Of a stretch of 64,000 nt of DNA, positions 42,980-53,390 are shown piece after piece. The DNA comes from Gracilimonas sp. (GTDB taxonomy: Bacteria; Bacteroidota; Rhodothermia; Balneolales; Balneolaceae). The stretch spans positions 62,001 through 126,000 of the forward strand of contig NZ_JABURM010000005.1 of assembly GCF_014762685.1 (NCBI RefSeq), read 5' to 3'. The translations under genes were made by a program, and so were the position numbers. Below the pieces are notes generated by a model, which made no database searches, was not told the DNA's origin, and saw only the letters and a list, made by a program, of their open reading frames with translations. Position 1 is the stretch's first letter. The number at the start of each line of letters is the position of its first letter.

Positions 42980-44257
42980 ATGAAAACGAAAAGAACAACG
43001 TTAGTGATCATGACAGCTATTACTATGATGGCTGTTATGTTTCATGCATGCAAAAAGAACAATGGAGGGCCGAATGAACTCAATATTGTCTCTATGACAG
43101 CGGGGGGAGCGGACCTGAATTCAGCAACATCACCCACAGATGTACCTGTGGATGCAACTATTGAAATAACATTCAATACAGATATTAAAGCCGAAACAGC
43201 AACTTCTAATAACATTACACTTATACAGGATTATGATGAGGCGAATATACCAATACAGATTACTGTAAGTGGTCCTACGCTTACCATACAACCGGAAGCT
43301 GCACTGGGTGCGGGCATACTCTATCAGCTTAACCTGACAAGCGGTTTATTAAGTACTGATGATCAACCACTAGCCCAAACATCTCGTACATTTACAACAG
43401 CAGGGACTTTTACTCCTGCGGGCATCATCGCAAACTGGACGTTTGAAAACAGTGCTGAGGACGTAGCAGGAAATTATGACCCATCCACTGATGGAGTAGT
43501 GGATATCACATATGCTGCTAGCCGAAACGAGACCGCCGGTCAAGCTGCGGTATTCAATGGGAATACCAGTATCATTGAAATTCCGATGGCAGACCCTCTC
43601 GTTGAAACCAGTGACTTTACCATCAGTTTTTGGATGAAGCCAAATTCCGATCATGTAAACGAAAACGGAGATCCGGCCGGTCATTTTGTGATGGGACTTG
43701 GAGCTTTCTATGGCATTCAGTATGAAATATTTTCAACCTATGAAGGTTCGAAATTCGCCATTCGCTATGAAATAGCTAACGACCCGGATTCTACAACCGG
43801 TGAAGATATGTGGTTCCCAGCGGAAGCAACAGATAACACTAATGGCGGCTGGCAAGGTTGGGACTATGCCCGAAGTTTAACACCAACAGAAATGCAAGGG
43901 TATCTGAAAGACAGCTGGACTCAGGTGACATATACTTATGATGGAACAGATAAACGAGGCACGCTCTACTTTAATGGCCTAATCATGAAAAGCTTTGACT
44001 TTGACCTATGGCCAGACGGTGACCCAAAGCAAAGTGTTACAGGTATGACTTATGCCGGTTCAGAACCTGATGTAGTGAATGATCTTGCTTTTGGGTTCAT
44101 CCATTCCCGAGAAGGCACCATGTGGGATAACGAACCTTGGGGTGGCTATGACTTCGAAACGGCTAACCATTTTAAAGGTCAGCTTGATGATGTAAAAATC
44201 TATCATAAAGTTCTTACAGAAACTGAAATTCAGTTGATGTACGACTCTGAAAGCTAA
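42980..44257 (+). CDS. Surface lipoprotein with Ig-like and LamG-type domains
   Basis: This 425-aa lipoprotein (lipobox FHACKK) has an SbsA-type Ig-like domain at about 35-135 (PVDATIEITFNTDIKAET, LLSTDDQPLAQTSRTFT) and a LamG/concanavalin-like domain at about 150-420 (TFENSAEDVAGNYDP, FTISFWMKP, LDDVKIYHKVLTETEIQLMY). It occupies the SusE/F position after SusD and probably binds polysaccharide at the cell surface. An intrinsic terminator follows. Confidence 0.88.
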   Translation: MKTKRTTLVIMTAITMMAVMFHACKKNNGGPNELNIVSMTAGGADLNSATSPTDVPVDATIEITFNTDIKAETATSNNITLIQDYDEANIPIQITVSGPTLTIQPEAALGAGILYQLNLTSGLLSTDDQPLAQTSRTFTTAGTFTPAGIIANWTFENSAEDVAGNYDPSTDGVVDITYAASRNETAGQAAVFNGNTSIIEIPMADPLVETSDFTISFWMKPNSDHVNENGDPAGHFVMGLGAFYGIQYEIFSTYEGSKFAIRYEIANDPDSTTGEDMWFPAEATDNTNGGWQGWDYARSLTPTEMQGYLKDSWTQVTYTYDGTDKRGTLYFNGLIMKSFDFDLWPDGDPKQSVTGMTYAGSEPDVVNDLAFGFIHSREGTMWDNEPWGGYDFETANHFKGQLDDVKIYHKVLTETEIQLMYDSES

Positions 44258-44287
44258 ACAAGTGTATTAATCAATCATAAACAAAAT

Positions 44288-44336
44288 CCGGTATGGAGTC
44301 TGCTAAATTTTGGCAAGTCCATGCCGGTATTTTTTA
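44288..44336 (+). terminator. Intrinsic terminator after the LamG lipoprotein gene
   Basis: CCGGTATGGA (44288-44297) pairs with TCCATGCCGG (44318-44327) with one G-U, followed by TATTTTTT. It ends the susC-susD-LamG unit or attenuates the enzymes after it. Confidence 0.75.
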
Positions 44337-44365
44337 TAGAGAAAGTTATTTTCAACCATATTTTC

Positions 44366-46384
44366 ATGCGAAATAAAGTTCACATACGTATAGCCTATTT
44401 TAAAAATACATGCATGATTTTGTATGGTTTAATAATGCTGCTTTTATTCACAGCATGTGATCAAAATAATGCAGGACAGAATTCTGACGTATTTCAGTTG
44501 TTGAAAGTGTCTGCAGATAATGTAACACTGTCATCAGGCCAAACAGTAAAAAATATATCCGTAACAGCGACTTTTCGAATTGAATTTTCGGCATCGGCTG
44601 ATACAGTTTCTGCTAAAAATAGTATTCAGCTTATAAATTCAGACGAAGAAGAACTTCCGCTCGAGTATAAGTTTGAAAATAATTTACGGGACATTGTTGT
44701 CCGGGGTATTCAACCCCTTAAATGGAAAACTTCTTACCAATTGGTGATTTCAAATACGCTGGAATCAGGCCAAGGTGCAGATTTCCCCGGAATTGAATAT
44801 AGTTTTGAAACAATAAACGGTCAGCTTGAACTGGTTTCGGCTTCTTTAAATGAAATTGATTTAACCTCTTCGGGGCAAAAAAGGGACATCCAATTTGACG
44901 ATATCCAACTTGAGTTTACGTTCTCAGAAGAACTGGATGAACAGAATTATCAGAATTATTTTAATATCAGTCCTTCATTCTCAAAAAACCTTACTCTTTC
45001 TCCTGATAGTCAGACCGTAACAGTGACGAACACTGAACCACTGGATTATTATCGGCATTATTCTATAAACATCAATAGTAGTCTGAGTGCTGCAAATGGA
45101 TTTGAGTTTGACGGATTTGAGCGCACTTTTCAAACAGGATTGGACCCGAGTCCAAAATTCCCGTCAATTACAGATGAACAATTACTTACTAAAGTACAGG
45201 AGGCCACTTTTCAATATTTTTGGGATTTTGGACATCCTGTCAGCGGCTTGGCAAGGGAGCGAAATACCTCAGGTGAAACAGTAACAACCGGAGGCAGTGG
45301 CTTTGGTTTAATGGCTATCATTACCGGAATACACCGGGGCTTCATTACAAGAAATGAAGGTATTACACGTATTCAAAAAATCGTTGATTTTTTGGCTACA
45401 GCCGACCGGTTTCATGGTGCCTGGTCTCATTGGTTGAATGGCTCAACCGGAGATGCTATTGCATTTAGTACTTATGATGACGGGGGAGATTTGGTGGAAA
45501 CGGCATTTATGGCTCAAGGTCTTATTACCGTAAGACAATTCCTGGATGAAAATATCGCAGCTGAAAGTGAACTCATTAACGATATCAATTTATTGCTGAA
45601 TACCATTGAATGGGATTGGTACACACGAGAGGGCCAAAATGTTTTGTATTGGCATTGGTCGCCAAATCATGGCTGGGAAATGAATATGAAAATCAAAGGC
45701 TATAATGAAGCCTTGATTGTATATGTTCTGGCGGCATCTTCAGGAAATTATGGTATCGCACCTGAGGTATATCATCAGGGATGGGCATCATCCGGTAATA
45801 TCATAAATGGAAATTCATTTTACGGAATAACTTTACCTCTTGGATATGACTATGGAGGGCCCCTTTTCTTTTCTCATTATTCGTTCCTGGGGCTTGATCC
45901 CCGTAATCTTTCGGACACTTATGCAGATTATTGGCAACAAAATCGTAACCATACATTGATTAATAGAGAACATAACATCATCAACCCAAATAATTTTGTG
46001 GGATACAGTTCTGACAGTTGGGGGCTTACTGCAAGCGATAATCCCTTTGGTTATTTAGCCCATGAACCTACACGCGATAATGGCACGATTACTCCTACAG
46101 CTGCTATTTCGTCCATCCCATATACTCCGACAGAATCTATGGAAGCCATGAGGCACTTCTATTTTATACTTGGAGATAAACTATGGGGGGAATACGGTTT
46201 TCATGATGCTTTTAACCCAACGGAGGGTTGGTGGGCTGATTCATACCTCGCAATAGATCAGGGGCCGATTATTATAATGATTGAAAATTACCGTTCGGGG
46301 CTGTTATGGGATCTGTTTATGACAGCGCCCGAAGTGCAGAACGCATTAAGCCAGCTTGATTTTTCAGTCGGAGAGCAATTTTAA
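44366..46384 (+). CDS. Lipoprotein with Ig-like domains and GH144 glucanase domain
   Basis: The ORF opens at ATG 44321, but that lies within the terminator, so ATG 44366 (672 aa) is preferred; ATG 44414 also precedes the lipobox LLLFTAC. Two SbsA-like Ig domains (about 40-150 and 155-265 of this start) lead to a GH144 domain with YFWDFGHPVSGLARERN, WYTREGQNVLYWHWSPNHGWEMNMKIKGYNEALIVYVLAASS, GPLFFSHYSFLGLDPR and AIDQGPIIIMIENYRSGL. It is a surface-exposed paralogue of the 36.8-kb enzyme. Confidence 0.88.
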   Translation: MRNKVHIRIAYFKNTCMILYGLIMLLLFTACDQNNAGQNSDVFQLLKVSADNVTLSSGQTVKNISVTATFRIEFSASADTVSAKNSIQLINSDEEELPLEYKFENNLRDIVVRGIQPLKWKTSYQLVISNTLESGQGADFPGIEYSFETINGQLELVSASLNEIDLTSSGQKRDIQFDDIQLEFTFSEELDEQNYQNYFNISPSFSKNLTLSPDSQTVTVTNTEPLDYYRHYSININSSLSAANGFEFDGFERTFQTGLDPSPKFPSITDEQLLTKVQEATFQYFWDFGHPVSGLARERNTSGETVTTGGSGFGLMAIITGIHRGFITRNEGITRIQKIVDFLATADRFHGAWSHWLNGSTGDAIAFSTYDDGGDLVETAFMAQGLITVRQFLDENIAAESELINDINLLLNTIEWDWYTREGQNVLYWHWSPNHGWEMNMKIKGYNEALIVYVLAASSGNYGIAPEVYHQGWASSGNIINGNSFYGITLPLGYDYGGPLFFSHYSFLGLDPRNLSDTYADYWQQNRNHTLINREHNIINPNNFVGYSSDSWGLTASDNPFGYLAHEPTRDNGTITPTAAISSIPYTPTESMEAMRHFYFILGDKLWGEYGFHDAFNPTEGWWADSYLAIDQGPIIIMIENYRSGLLWDLFMTAPEVQNALSQLDFSVGEQF

Positions 46385-46472
46385 TTGAATAAGTTTGAGT
46401 CATGGTACTTATTAAAACATTACCGAATTGGAGATTACTTATACGCATTACGGTTTATAAAAAATAATCATC

Positions 46473-47939
46473 ATGAAGAAGCCATTACTGCATATCATTA
46501 TTTCAACTGTAATTATTACTGTCATAAGCCTGGGGTATTTCCTTCCGGCTGTTGCCCAAACTAATCAGCCTCAAAACGTAGTTTTTATTCTTAGTGATGA
46601 CCACCGCTACGACTTTATGGGCTTCCATGAAAATGCACCTTCCTATATTGAGACTCCCAATTTGGACCGGATGGCGGCTGAAGGGATGCATATTAAAAAT
46701 GCCTTTGTTACTACTTCTCTTTGCTCGCCTAGCCGCGCTTCAATTTTAACGGGGCAATATGCCCACAATCATCAGGTAGTTGATAACACCAGCCCCATTC
46801 CTGAAGCTACTCGTTTTTTTAACGAAGACATACAGCAAAACGGATATCAAACAGCTTATATAGGTAAATGGCATATGGGCGAAGTAGACGATAGTCCGAG
46901 GCCGGGGTGGGACCGGTGGGTTAGTTTTCGGGGGCAAGGGGTGTATTCAAATCCAACCCTGAATGTGGACGGAAAGCGCGATGAGTATGTGGGCTATACT
47001 ACAGATATTTTAACTGACTTTGCTGAAGAATGGCTTGAAGAACGAAGTAAGAATAATAATGAGCCTTTCTTTCTGTATCTGTCTCATAAAGCAGTACACG
47101 CTGAATTTGAGCCCGCTGAACGCCATGAAGGGCATTATGCAGACATTGATATCGAATATCCCGAATCTATGGATAAAACCGAGCGGAATTACCGAACTAA
47201 ACCCGATTGGGTGAAGGCACAACGTAATAGCTGGCATGGAGTGGATTATCCGTATCACGGCGAAATGAATTTCGATGAGTTTTACCGTAAGTATATAACA
47301 ACTCTGCTGGCACTTGATGAGAGCGTAGGACGCATCTTGAATTATCTTGAAGAGTCGGGCTTAGCTGAAAACACCTTAGTAATTTATATGGCGGACAATG
47401 GTTTTTTGCACGGTGAACATGGATTAATCGATAAACGCAATGCTTATGAAGAGTCAATTCGCGTTCCCATGTTGGCATGGGGTCCTGGATATGTTGAAGC
47501 CGGAAGCCAAATTGATGAATTGGTACGAAATATTGACATCGCTCCCACTATCCTTGAGTTATTTGATACCAACAGTTCAATTGATATGGATGGCTTGTCT
47601 TTTCTGTCATTATTAAGTGGAAAAGGTGAACAACCTGACAGGGAGTTTTTGTATGAATACTATTGGGAGCCGGCCTTTCCTCATACTCCTACTACTTTTT
47701 CTATCCGGGGGGACCGCTATAAATATATTTTTTACCACGGAGTATGGGATCGTGATGAACTTTATGATTTGCAGGAAGATCCCCAAGAGCGCTATAACCT
47801 GGCTGAAGTACCTCATTACATTGATTTAAGAAATGAAATGAGAACTCGTCTCTTCGACAAAATGGAAGAACAGGATGCAATGAGTATTCCGGTACGAAGG
47901 GCAGGATGGCAAGCTGATGAAAAACTTATTGATAATTAA
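46473..47939 (+). CDS. Exported type I sulfatase
   Basis: This 488-aa enzyme has a Sec signal (to VAQ), metal-site Asp in FILSDDHRYD and the formylglycine motif CSPSRASILTG (Cys84-Ser-Pro-Ser-Arg), followed by YIGKWHMG and MADNGFLHGEHGLIDKRNAYEESIRVPM. It removes sulfate esters and must be activated by conversion of Cys84 to formylglycine; no activating enzyme is evident nearby. Its place among GH144 and GH3 genes suggests a sulfated polysaccharide target or a spare role. Confidence 0.95.
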   Translation: MKKPLLHIIISTVIITVISLGYFLPAVAQTNQPQNVVFILSDDHRYDFMGFHENAPSYIETPNLDRMAAEGMHIKNAFVTTSLCSPSRASILTGQYAHNHQVVDNTSPIPEATRFFNEDIQQNGYQTAYIGKWHMGEVDDSPRPGWDRWVSFRGQGVYSNPTLNVDGKRDEYVGYTTDILTDFAEEWLEERSKNNNEPFFLYLSHKAVHAEFEPAERHEGHYADIDIEYPESMDKTERNYRTKPDWVKAQRNSWHGVDYPYHGEMNFDEFYRKYITTLLALDESVGRILNYLEESGLAENTLVIYMADNGFLHGEHGLIDKRNAYEESIRVPMLAWGPGYVEAGSQIDELVRNIDIAPTILELFDTNSSIDMDGLSFLSLLSGKGEQPDREFLYEYYWEPAFPHTPTTFSIRGDRYKYIFYHGVWDRDELYDLQEDPQERYNLAEVPHYIDLRNEMRTRLFDKMEEQDAMSIPVRRAGWQADEKLIDN

Positions 47940-48033
47940 ATAAACTCATAAACCCAATTTCAGAATTTATTTAAAAGGATGCGGGTACCATCTGAAAACT
48001 AATTTTAACAAGACAATCCGGAGTTCAAAGAAC

Positions 48034-50265
48034 ATGAAAAAATCGAGCTTAATATTGATTGCTGCTTTTACCTTGATCATAAATGCATGCGGAGATTACA
48101 ATCCCGGTTCACATGCTGATAGTGGCTTGGATCAAAAAGTTGATTCTGTACTGACAATGATGACTTTAGAAGAAAAAATTGGCCAGCTTACTTTATTTAC
48201 AAGTGATATGGACCAAACCGGGGCATTTCTGCGGCCGGAGTATATTGAGGATATTAAAGCCGGAACTGTGGGGGCCATTTTCAATGCTTATGGTTCGGAA
48301 TATACTCGGTCATTACAGGAAATGGCGGTAAATGAAACACGTTTGGGTATTCCATTATTGTTTGGTTATGATGTAATACACGGGCATCGTACTATTTTTC
48401 CTGTTCCTCTTGCTGAAGCCTCAAGCTGGGATATGGATATGATTCGTAAGTCAGCAGAAGTTGCCGCACGAGAAGCCACATCTGAAGGGTTGCACTGGAC
48501 CTTTGCACCCATGGTCGATATTGCTCGGGACCCCCGTTGGGGCCGAATGGTAGAGGGGAGTGGAGAGGATGTTTTTCTTAGCTCCCGGATTGCGGCTGAA
48601 AGGGTGAGAGGTTTTCAGGGAGATGACTTAAAAGATTTAAATACATTGGCTGCAACAGCCAAACACTTTGTTGCTTACGGCGCTGCTAAAGCCGGCCGAG
48701 ATTATCATAGTGTGGATATGTCGGACAGAAAGCTTAGGGAAGTCTATTTACCTCCATTTAAGGCTGCACTGGATGCCGGAGCCGTCTCTGTTATGACGGC
48801 CTTTAATGACCTGAATGGTATTCCTGCCACAGCTAACGAGTACTTATTCAAAGACATTTTGAGAGATGAGTGGGGGTTTGAAGGATTTGTAGTTACTGAT
48901 TACACAGCCATCATGGAATTGTTGTATCACGGTGTAGCTAAAGACGAACATCATGCCAGCAAATTAGCGTTGGATGCCGGTATAGATATGGACATGCAGG
49001 ATGGTTTCTATCAACAAACATTAGCTGATTTAGTGGAAAGCGGACGAGTGAGGGAAAGCCAAATTGATGAATCAGTAAAAAACATCTTAAAAGTTAAATT
49101 CAAACTGGGCTTGTTTGATGATCCATTCCGTTACAGTTCAGTTGAACGCGAAGAAGCAGAAATTATGAAGCCGGAAAATATAGGCGCGGCCCGGGATATG
49201 GCGCGTCGATCCATCGTGCTTCTTAAAAATGAAAATAATGTATTACCTATTGATGAATCCGTAAAAACCATTGCCGTAATAGGGCCGATGGCAGATAATA
49301 GAAGAGATCTGATAGGAAGCTGGTCGGCAGCCGGGGACTGGACTAAATCGGTTACACTTTTGGAAGGTTTGAAGAAGAAGATGCCGGATGTAAATTTTAT
49401 TCATGCTAAGGGAGCCGATATAGAAGGGGAGAGTCGCTCCGGATTTTCGGAAGCTGTTACCGCAGCTCGCCAAGCTGATATGGTTATTCTTGCCCTCGGC
49501 GAAGCCTACTGGATGAGTGGGGAAGCTGCAAGCCGTTCTGATATCAGTTTACCCGGAGTTCAAGAAGAGCTGGCAAAAGAAATTCATGAAACAGGAAAAC
49601 CCATAGCTGCTGTACTTATGAACGGCCGTCCGCTTACCATAAATTGGTTAGATGAAAATATTCCGGCAATTTTGGAAACCTGGTTTTTGGGAACTACTGC
49701 CGGTGATGCCATCGCTGATGTGTTGTCAGGTGATTACAATCCATCCGGAAAACTGCCGGTAACCTTTCCACGAAATGTAGGTCAAATACCAATTCACTAT
49801 GATATGAAAAGCACCGGCCGGCCATTCGATGCAAACAATAAATACACCTCAAAATACCTGGATGTACCCAACGATCCTTTATATGAATTTGGCCACGGCT
49901 TAAGCTATACAACTTTTGACTACGGCCCGCTTATGCTCTCATCCCAAACAATGCAACCTTCCGATAGTTTGAGAGTTAGAGTCACTGTTCGAAACACCGG
50001 AGAGTATGAAGGAGAGGAAGTGGTGCAGCTATATCTGCACGACAAAGTAGCCTCGATAGCACGATCGGTTCGTGAATTGAAAGGATTCCAGAAAATTAAG
50101 TTGGAGCCGGGGGAATCGAAAGAAGTTGAATTTATCATTACCAATGCAGACTTGTCTTTCTATCGTGCAGACATGAGCTATGGTTCTGAACCCGGTAAAT
50201 TTATGGTGTTTGTTGGAGGAAGTTCCAGTGATACCCAATCAGCAGAGTTTGTGCTGGAAGATTAG
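48034..50265 (+). CDS. GH3 beta-glucosidase lipoprotein
   Basis: This 743-aa GH3 enzyme (lipobox INACGD, Cys19) has the three-domain layout: TIM barrel with GFEGFVVTDYTAIM (nucleophile Asp289) and KHFVAYGAAKAGRDY, the alpha/beta sandwich (RRSIVLLKNENNVLPID), and a fibronectin III-like C-terminus (YLHDKVASIARSVRELKGFQKI). It probably trims glucosyl residues from oligosaccharides released by GH144 in the periplasm. It is the last plus-strand gene of the locus. Confidence 0.95.
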   Translation: MKKSSLILIAAFTLIINACGDYNPGSHADSGLDQKVDSVLTMMTLEEKIGQLTLFTSDMDQTGAFLRPEYIEDIKAGTVGAIFNAYGSEYTRSLQEMAVNETRLGIPLLFGYDVIHGHRTIFPVPLAEASSWDMDMIRKSAEVAAREATSEGLHWTFAPMVDIARDPRWGRMVEGSGEDVFLSSRIAAERVRGFQGDDLKDLNTLAATAKHFVAYGAAKAGRDYHSVDMSDRKLREVYLPPFKAALDAGAVSVMTAFNDLNGIPATANEYLFKDILRDEWGFEGFVVTDYTAIMELLYHGVAKDEHHASKLALDAGIDMDMQDGFYQQTLADLVESGRVRESQIDESVKNILKVKFKLGLFDDPFRYSSVEREEAEIMKPENIGAARDMARRSIVLLKNENNVLPIDESVKTIAVIGPMADNRRDLIGSWSAAGDWTKSVTLLEGLKKKMPDVNFIHAKGADIEGESRSGFSEAVTAARQADMVILALGEAYWMSGEAASRSDISLPGVQEELAKEIHETGKPIAAVLMNGRPLTINWLDENIPAILETWFLGTTAGDAIADVLSGDYNPSGKLPVTFPRNVGQIPIHYDMKSTGRPFDANNKYTSKYLDVPNDPLYEFGHGLSYTTFDYGPLMLSSQTMQPSDSLRVRVTVRNTGEYEGEEVVQLYLHDKVASIARSVRELKGFQKIKLEPGESKEVEFIITNADLSFYRADMSYGSEPGKFMVFVGGSSSDTQSAEFVLED

Positions 50266-50314
50266 TGGATGGGATGGCATTGGTTTAAATTGGAATAAAA
50301 GTGTACTGCAAGAC

Positions 50315-53155
50315 CTAAAAAGTCATGATAAGCTCATTTAGGTTTGTATCAGTAGAAAGATCCAGACGCTTACGCAACCTGTAGCGACGTTCTTCTACAC
50401 CCCTGACCGAAATGTTCAATAATGGAGCTATTTCTTTTGAAGAAAGATTCATGCGTAAATAGGCGCAAAGTCTGAGGTCGCCCGGAGTAAGTTGGGGATA
50501 TTCTTCTTTGAGCCTTTTGAAAAAATTTCCATGGGCTTCATTATATAATTGCTCAAATATCTCCCATTCATGTTCATCCTCAATGCCTTCTTCAATTAGG
50601 TTGTTGAGCGTTTTGAAATATTTATCTGGAAGCTGATTTCCAAGTTTTTCCTTTTGGGTTTCCAGTTCTTCTTTTAAAGAATTCAAAAGGTTATTCTTTC
50701 GCATCATCGCCATGGTACTTGATGCCAACTGAGCAGATTTGTGCTCTACTTCTGACTGAAGTTTCTCATTGGTAAGCTTGATGATTTCTTTTTCGGCTTC
50801 TTCTCTGTCACGAAGTGTTTTCTTATGCTTTTTTTCTAAATCTTTGCCCAAAGCTTTCCAGCGTTTGCGAGACATATTCAACCGAATCATAAAGGCAAAA
50901 GAAGCAATCAGAATGAAATACAATACATAGGCACCGGTTGTGAGATACCAAGGTTGCCTTATGGAAAAGTTAAAAGAAGCTGTTTCAGTAAGTAGGCCAT
51001 TAGTGCCGATAGAACGAACAGAGAAGGTATAGGAGCCGGAAGGCAGGCGAAGATATTCAGCACTGGTATTGGTTGTCCATTCTCCCCAATCAGTATCCAG
51101 ATTGTCCAATTTGTATTGAAAAAAAGCTTGATTCCCTACCACTTGTGAGGTACTCCAGTTAAATTGAATCGAATTATTTCGATAGGCTAAATCAACATCT
51201 GTTGATTCTTTAGGGTCTATAAGAGTTGTTACATCTTGAGTATTAGAGACCAGTACCGACTGAATTTCAACAGAGGGCTTGGGATATTTTGAGCGGTTGA
51301 TCATATCAAAGTTCAGAGTAGCAAAACCATCATCAAGGCAAATTAAATAAAGGTTCTCCCGAAGCGGAATGATGTTTTCATATCTATCAACTAAGTTGAA
51401 ATTATACATTTCAGGCAGCATACGGTAAAGCAGGCGGATGGAGTTAAAATGGATTTGAAAAAGATTGATTTCCGATTGTTTTATGACCCAGTATTTTTGA
51501 TCTCCGGCAGGTATAATATTCTTGACGGTTCCTTTTTCAGTGAAATAACCGTCAAGATCGGTGTAAGGGACAAACTTTTTATTTATAGCATCCCACTGAT
51601 ACAACGTATCTGCGAAGGAGGTCATAATACGATTGTCTAGCTTAAACACATGATTTGTGTTTTGTGGCAACCCCTCATCCAATCCTATTTTGTGCACCTG
51701 TTCCACATTATCAAATTGCATGTTAGGCTGAAGTTGGTACATACCTCTTACAGTGTGCCCCAGCCAAATATTTCCTAAGTGATCAAATTCAAGGAATCGT
51801 GCGGGAGTCGAAAAACCTGAAAGAGTATATGACTCTTCCCATATGTTTGATTTTTTTTCATAAACAACCAGGTCACTGTAAGTGCTTTGCAATAATATAT
51901 TTCGGTCGTTATCAGGATATGATTTTAAATTATAGCCTCCATGCACCGACCCTACTTTTTGAAGGCTTTTGTTTTGAATTACGTATGTACCATCATTTAA
52001 ACCGGTATATAGCAAGCCGTCAAATTCCTTAATAAACCAAACTTGTCCCTGTGATTCAGGAATCAGGCTTTTGTCAAAAAAAATTCCGTTGTTATCCTGT
52101 TTAAACCAATATATCCCCTGATTAGTCCCAATATATAATTCCTCGTTAAAAAGAGCCGCTGCATACACACTACCGATCCCGTCAAGTTCATCACGATAGG
52201 TGTGGATGGGTGTATCAAAGGCAATATAATCAAGACCTTTGTCCATACCCACCCATATATTATCAAAAGGATCTGCAGCCAGCGATAAGATGGTATTATT
52301 TTGAAGCTGGTTTTGGGTGTTTAGGTTTTTAAGGAAGTTGAAGTCCAGGTCAAAGATATACAGGCCGTTCAGTATGGTTCCGATCACAATTTTATTTTGC
52401 GTTCGTACCATCGTATTTAGTTTGTTTCGAACCATCTCATCTTTTCGATCCACATTCCAACTATTGAAAGACGTCCCATCATATATGTAAAGCCCTTTGG
52501 AAGTTCCTATCAGGATCTCATTATTGGGTAATTCTATAAATGATTTTACCTCTTCATCTTGAAAAAAATCACTTCCTTCAATTGGAACAAATGCATCATT
52601 CTGAAGCCGGAGCAATCCACCCTGAATTTGCTGTGTGTAAACTTCACCGCCAACATTATGCAGGAACATTAATGATCCCGAAGTGTTAATTCGATATACA
52701 TTCTCTTGATCATAACAATACACCGAGCCAAAACTATGAAAGTATATTTTTCCTTTATGCTCTACAATTTTCCAGATCTCATCATTATTCATATCCGGAT
52801 TTTCAAGCTGTGAAGCCAGTGAATGATAGGTAAGTTCCCCGTCGTCGTTTTCTTCCCAATAGCCAAATTCTTCAAAAGCTCCGGTGAATAGCGTGTCGCC
52901 TATATAGGCGACAGATCGAAAGATAGTTCGTTCAGGTAATTCGTAAAGCCTTATATCTGTATTTTCAAGTACTAATAAACCGGAGTTGTTAGCAACAAAA
53001 ATTCGTTGCCCTCCATCACTGGCAATATCCCAATTTTGGTTTCCGGCTTTAGACTCATTGACGCTATAGTTATTTACCTGAAAACTGATTTGTGCCAATG
53101 AGGTCGGCATTTCCACTAGAAAAAATATCAACACAAAAAAGGCAAATCGTGCCAT
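50315..53155 (-). CDS. SusR-like membrane-spanning sensor regulator with beta-propeller and LuxR-type HTH
   Basis: This 946-aa protein has a signal peptide, a periplasmic two-component-regulator propeller (about 30-640, repeats such as DNIWVGMDKGLDY, GNIWLGHTVRGMYQL), a Y_Y_Y domain (about 650-740), one membrane helix (about 745-766: YLTTGAYVLYFILIASFAF), a cytosolic coiled coil and a C-terminal LuxR-type HTH (LTPGDLRLCAYLRMNLSSKEIAPLLNIS). There is no kinase or receiver domain, so the sensor binds DNA directly. Convergent to GH3, it is the likely regulator of the polysaccharide locus. Confidence 0.9.
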   Translation of the reverse strand: MARFAFFVLIFFLVEMPTSLAQISFQVNNYSVNESKAGNQNWDIASDGGQRIFVANNSGLLVLENTDIRLYELPERTIFRSVAYIGDTLFTGAFEEFGYWEENDDGELTYHSLASQLENPDMNNDEIWKIVEHKGKIYFHSFGSVYCYDQENVYRINTSGSLMFLHNVGGEVYTQQIQGGLLRLQNDAFVPIEGSDFFQDEEVKSFIELPNNEILIGTSKGLYIYDGTSFNSWNVDRKDEMVRNKLNTMVRTQNKIVIGTILNGLYIFDLDFNFLKNLNTQNQLQNNTILSLAADPFDNIWVGMDKGLDYIAFDTPIHTYRDELDGIGSVYAAALFNEELYIGTNQGIYWFKQDNNGIFFDKSLIPESQGQVWFIKEFDGLLYTGLNDGTYVIQNKSLQKVGSVHGGYNLKSYPDNDRNILLQSTYSDLVVYEKKSNIWEESYTLSGFSTPARFLEFDHLGNIWLGHTVRGMYQLQPNMQFDNVEQVHKIGLDEGLPQNTNHVFKLDNRIMTSFADTLYQWDAINKKFVPYTDLDGYFTEKGTVKNIIPAGDQKYWVIKQSEINLFQIHFNSIRLLYRMLPEMYNFNLVDRYENIIPLRENLYLICLDDGFATLNFDMINRSKYPKPSVEIQSVLVSNTQDVTTLIDPKESTDVDLAYRNNSIQFNWSTSQVVGNQAFFQYKLDNLDTDWGEWTTNTSAEYLRLPSGSYTFSVRSIGTNGLLTETASFNFSIRQPWYLTTGAYVLYFILIASFAFMIRLNMSRKRWKALGKDLEKKHKKTLRDREEAEKEIIKLTNEKLQSEVEHKSAQLASSTMAMMRKNNLLNSLKEELETQKEKLGNQLPDKYFKTLNNLIEEGIEDEHEWEIFEQLYNEAHGNFFKRLKEEYPQLTPGDLRLCAYLRMNLSSKEIAPLLNISVRGVEERRYRLRKRLDLSTDTNLNELIMTF

Positions 53156-53344
53156 ATGGTTTTGTATGCTAAGAATTTGATAACGCCCTGCCCTTAAATA
53201 ATAACATAATTAATTAAAAAATGAACAAAGCATTAGTATGGGGTTAAAAGGGAGGTGACGTGGTCATTGATTTTGCTTTGCTATTGAAAAATCAACCCAA
53301 TCGATGAAATCAATCTGATAAGGAGTCTTTTTTGGTAAAAATAT

Positions 53345-53368
53345 ACTTAGTTTAACATTGAACTAAGT
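53345..53368. promoter_or_regulatory. Inverted repeat ACTTAGTT(N8)AACTAAGT before the LLM gene
   Basis: A perfect 8-bp repeat with 8-bp spacer (TAACATTG), 22 bp before the start at 53391. The 8-8-8 geometry equals that of the Rrf2-type sites but the half-site differs, so a TetR- or Rrf2-like regulator could bind. None is adjacent. Confidence 0.5.
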
Positions 53369-53390
53369 AACTGACAATTAATAGAAAATT

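Noticed and set aside
44321-44365. Upstream start codon for the second GH144 gene
   Set aside because: This ATG lies within the terminator stem of the previous gene, and no signal peptide follows directly; ATG 44366 puts the lipoprotein signal near the N-terminus.
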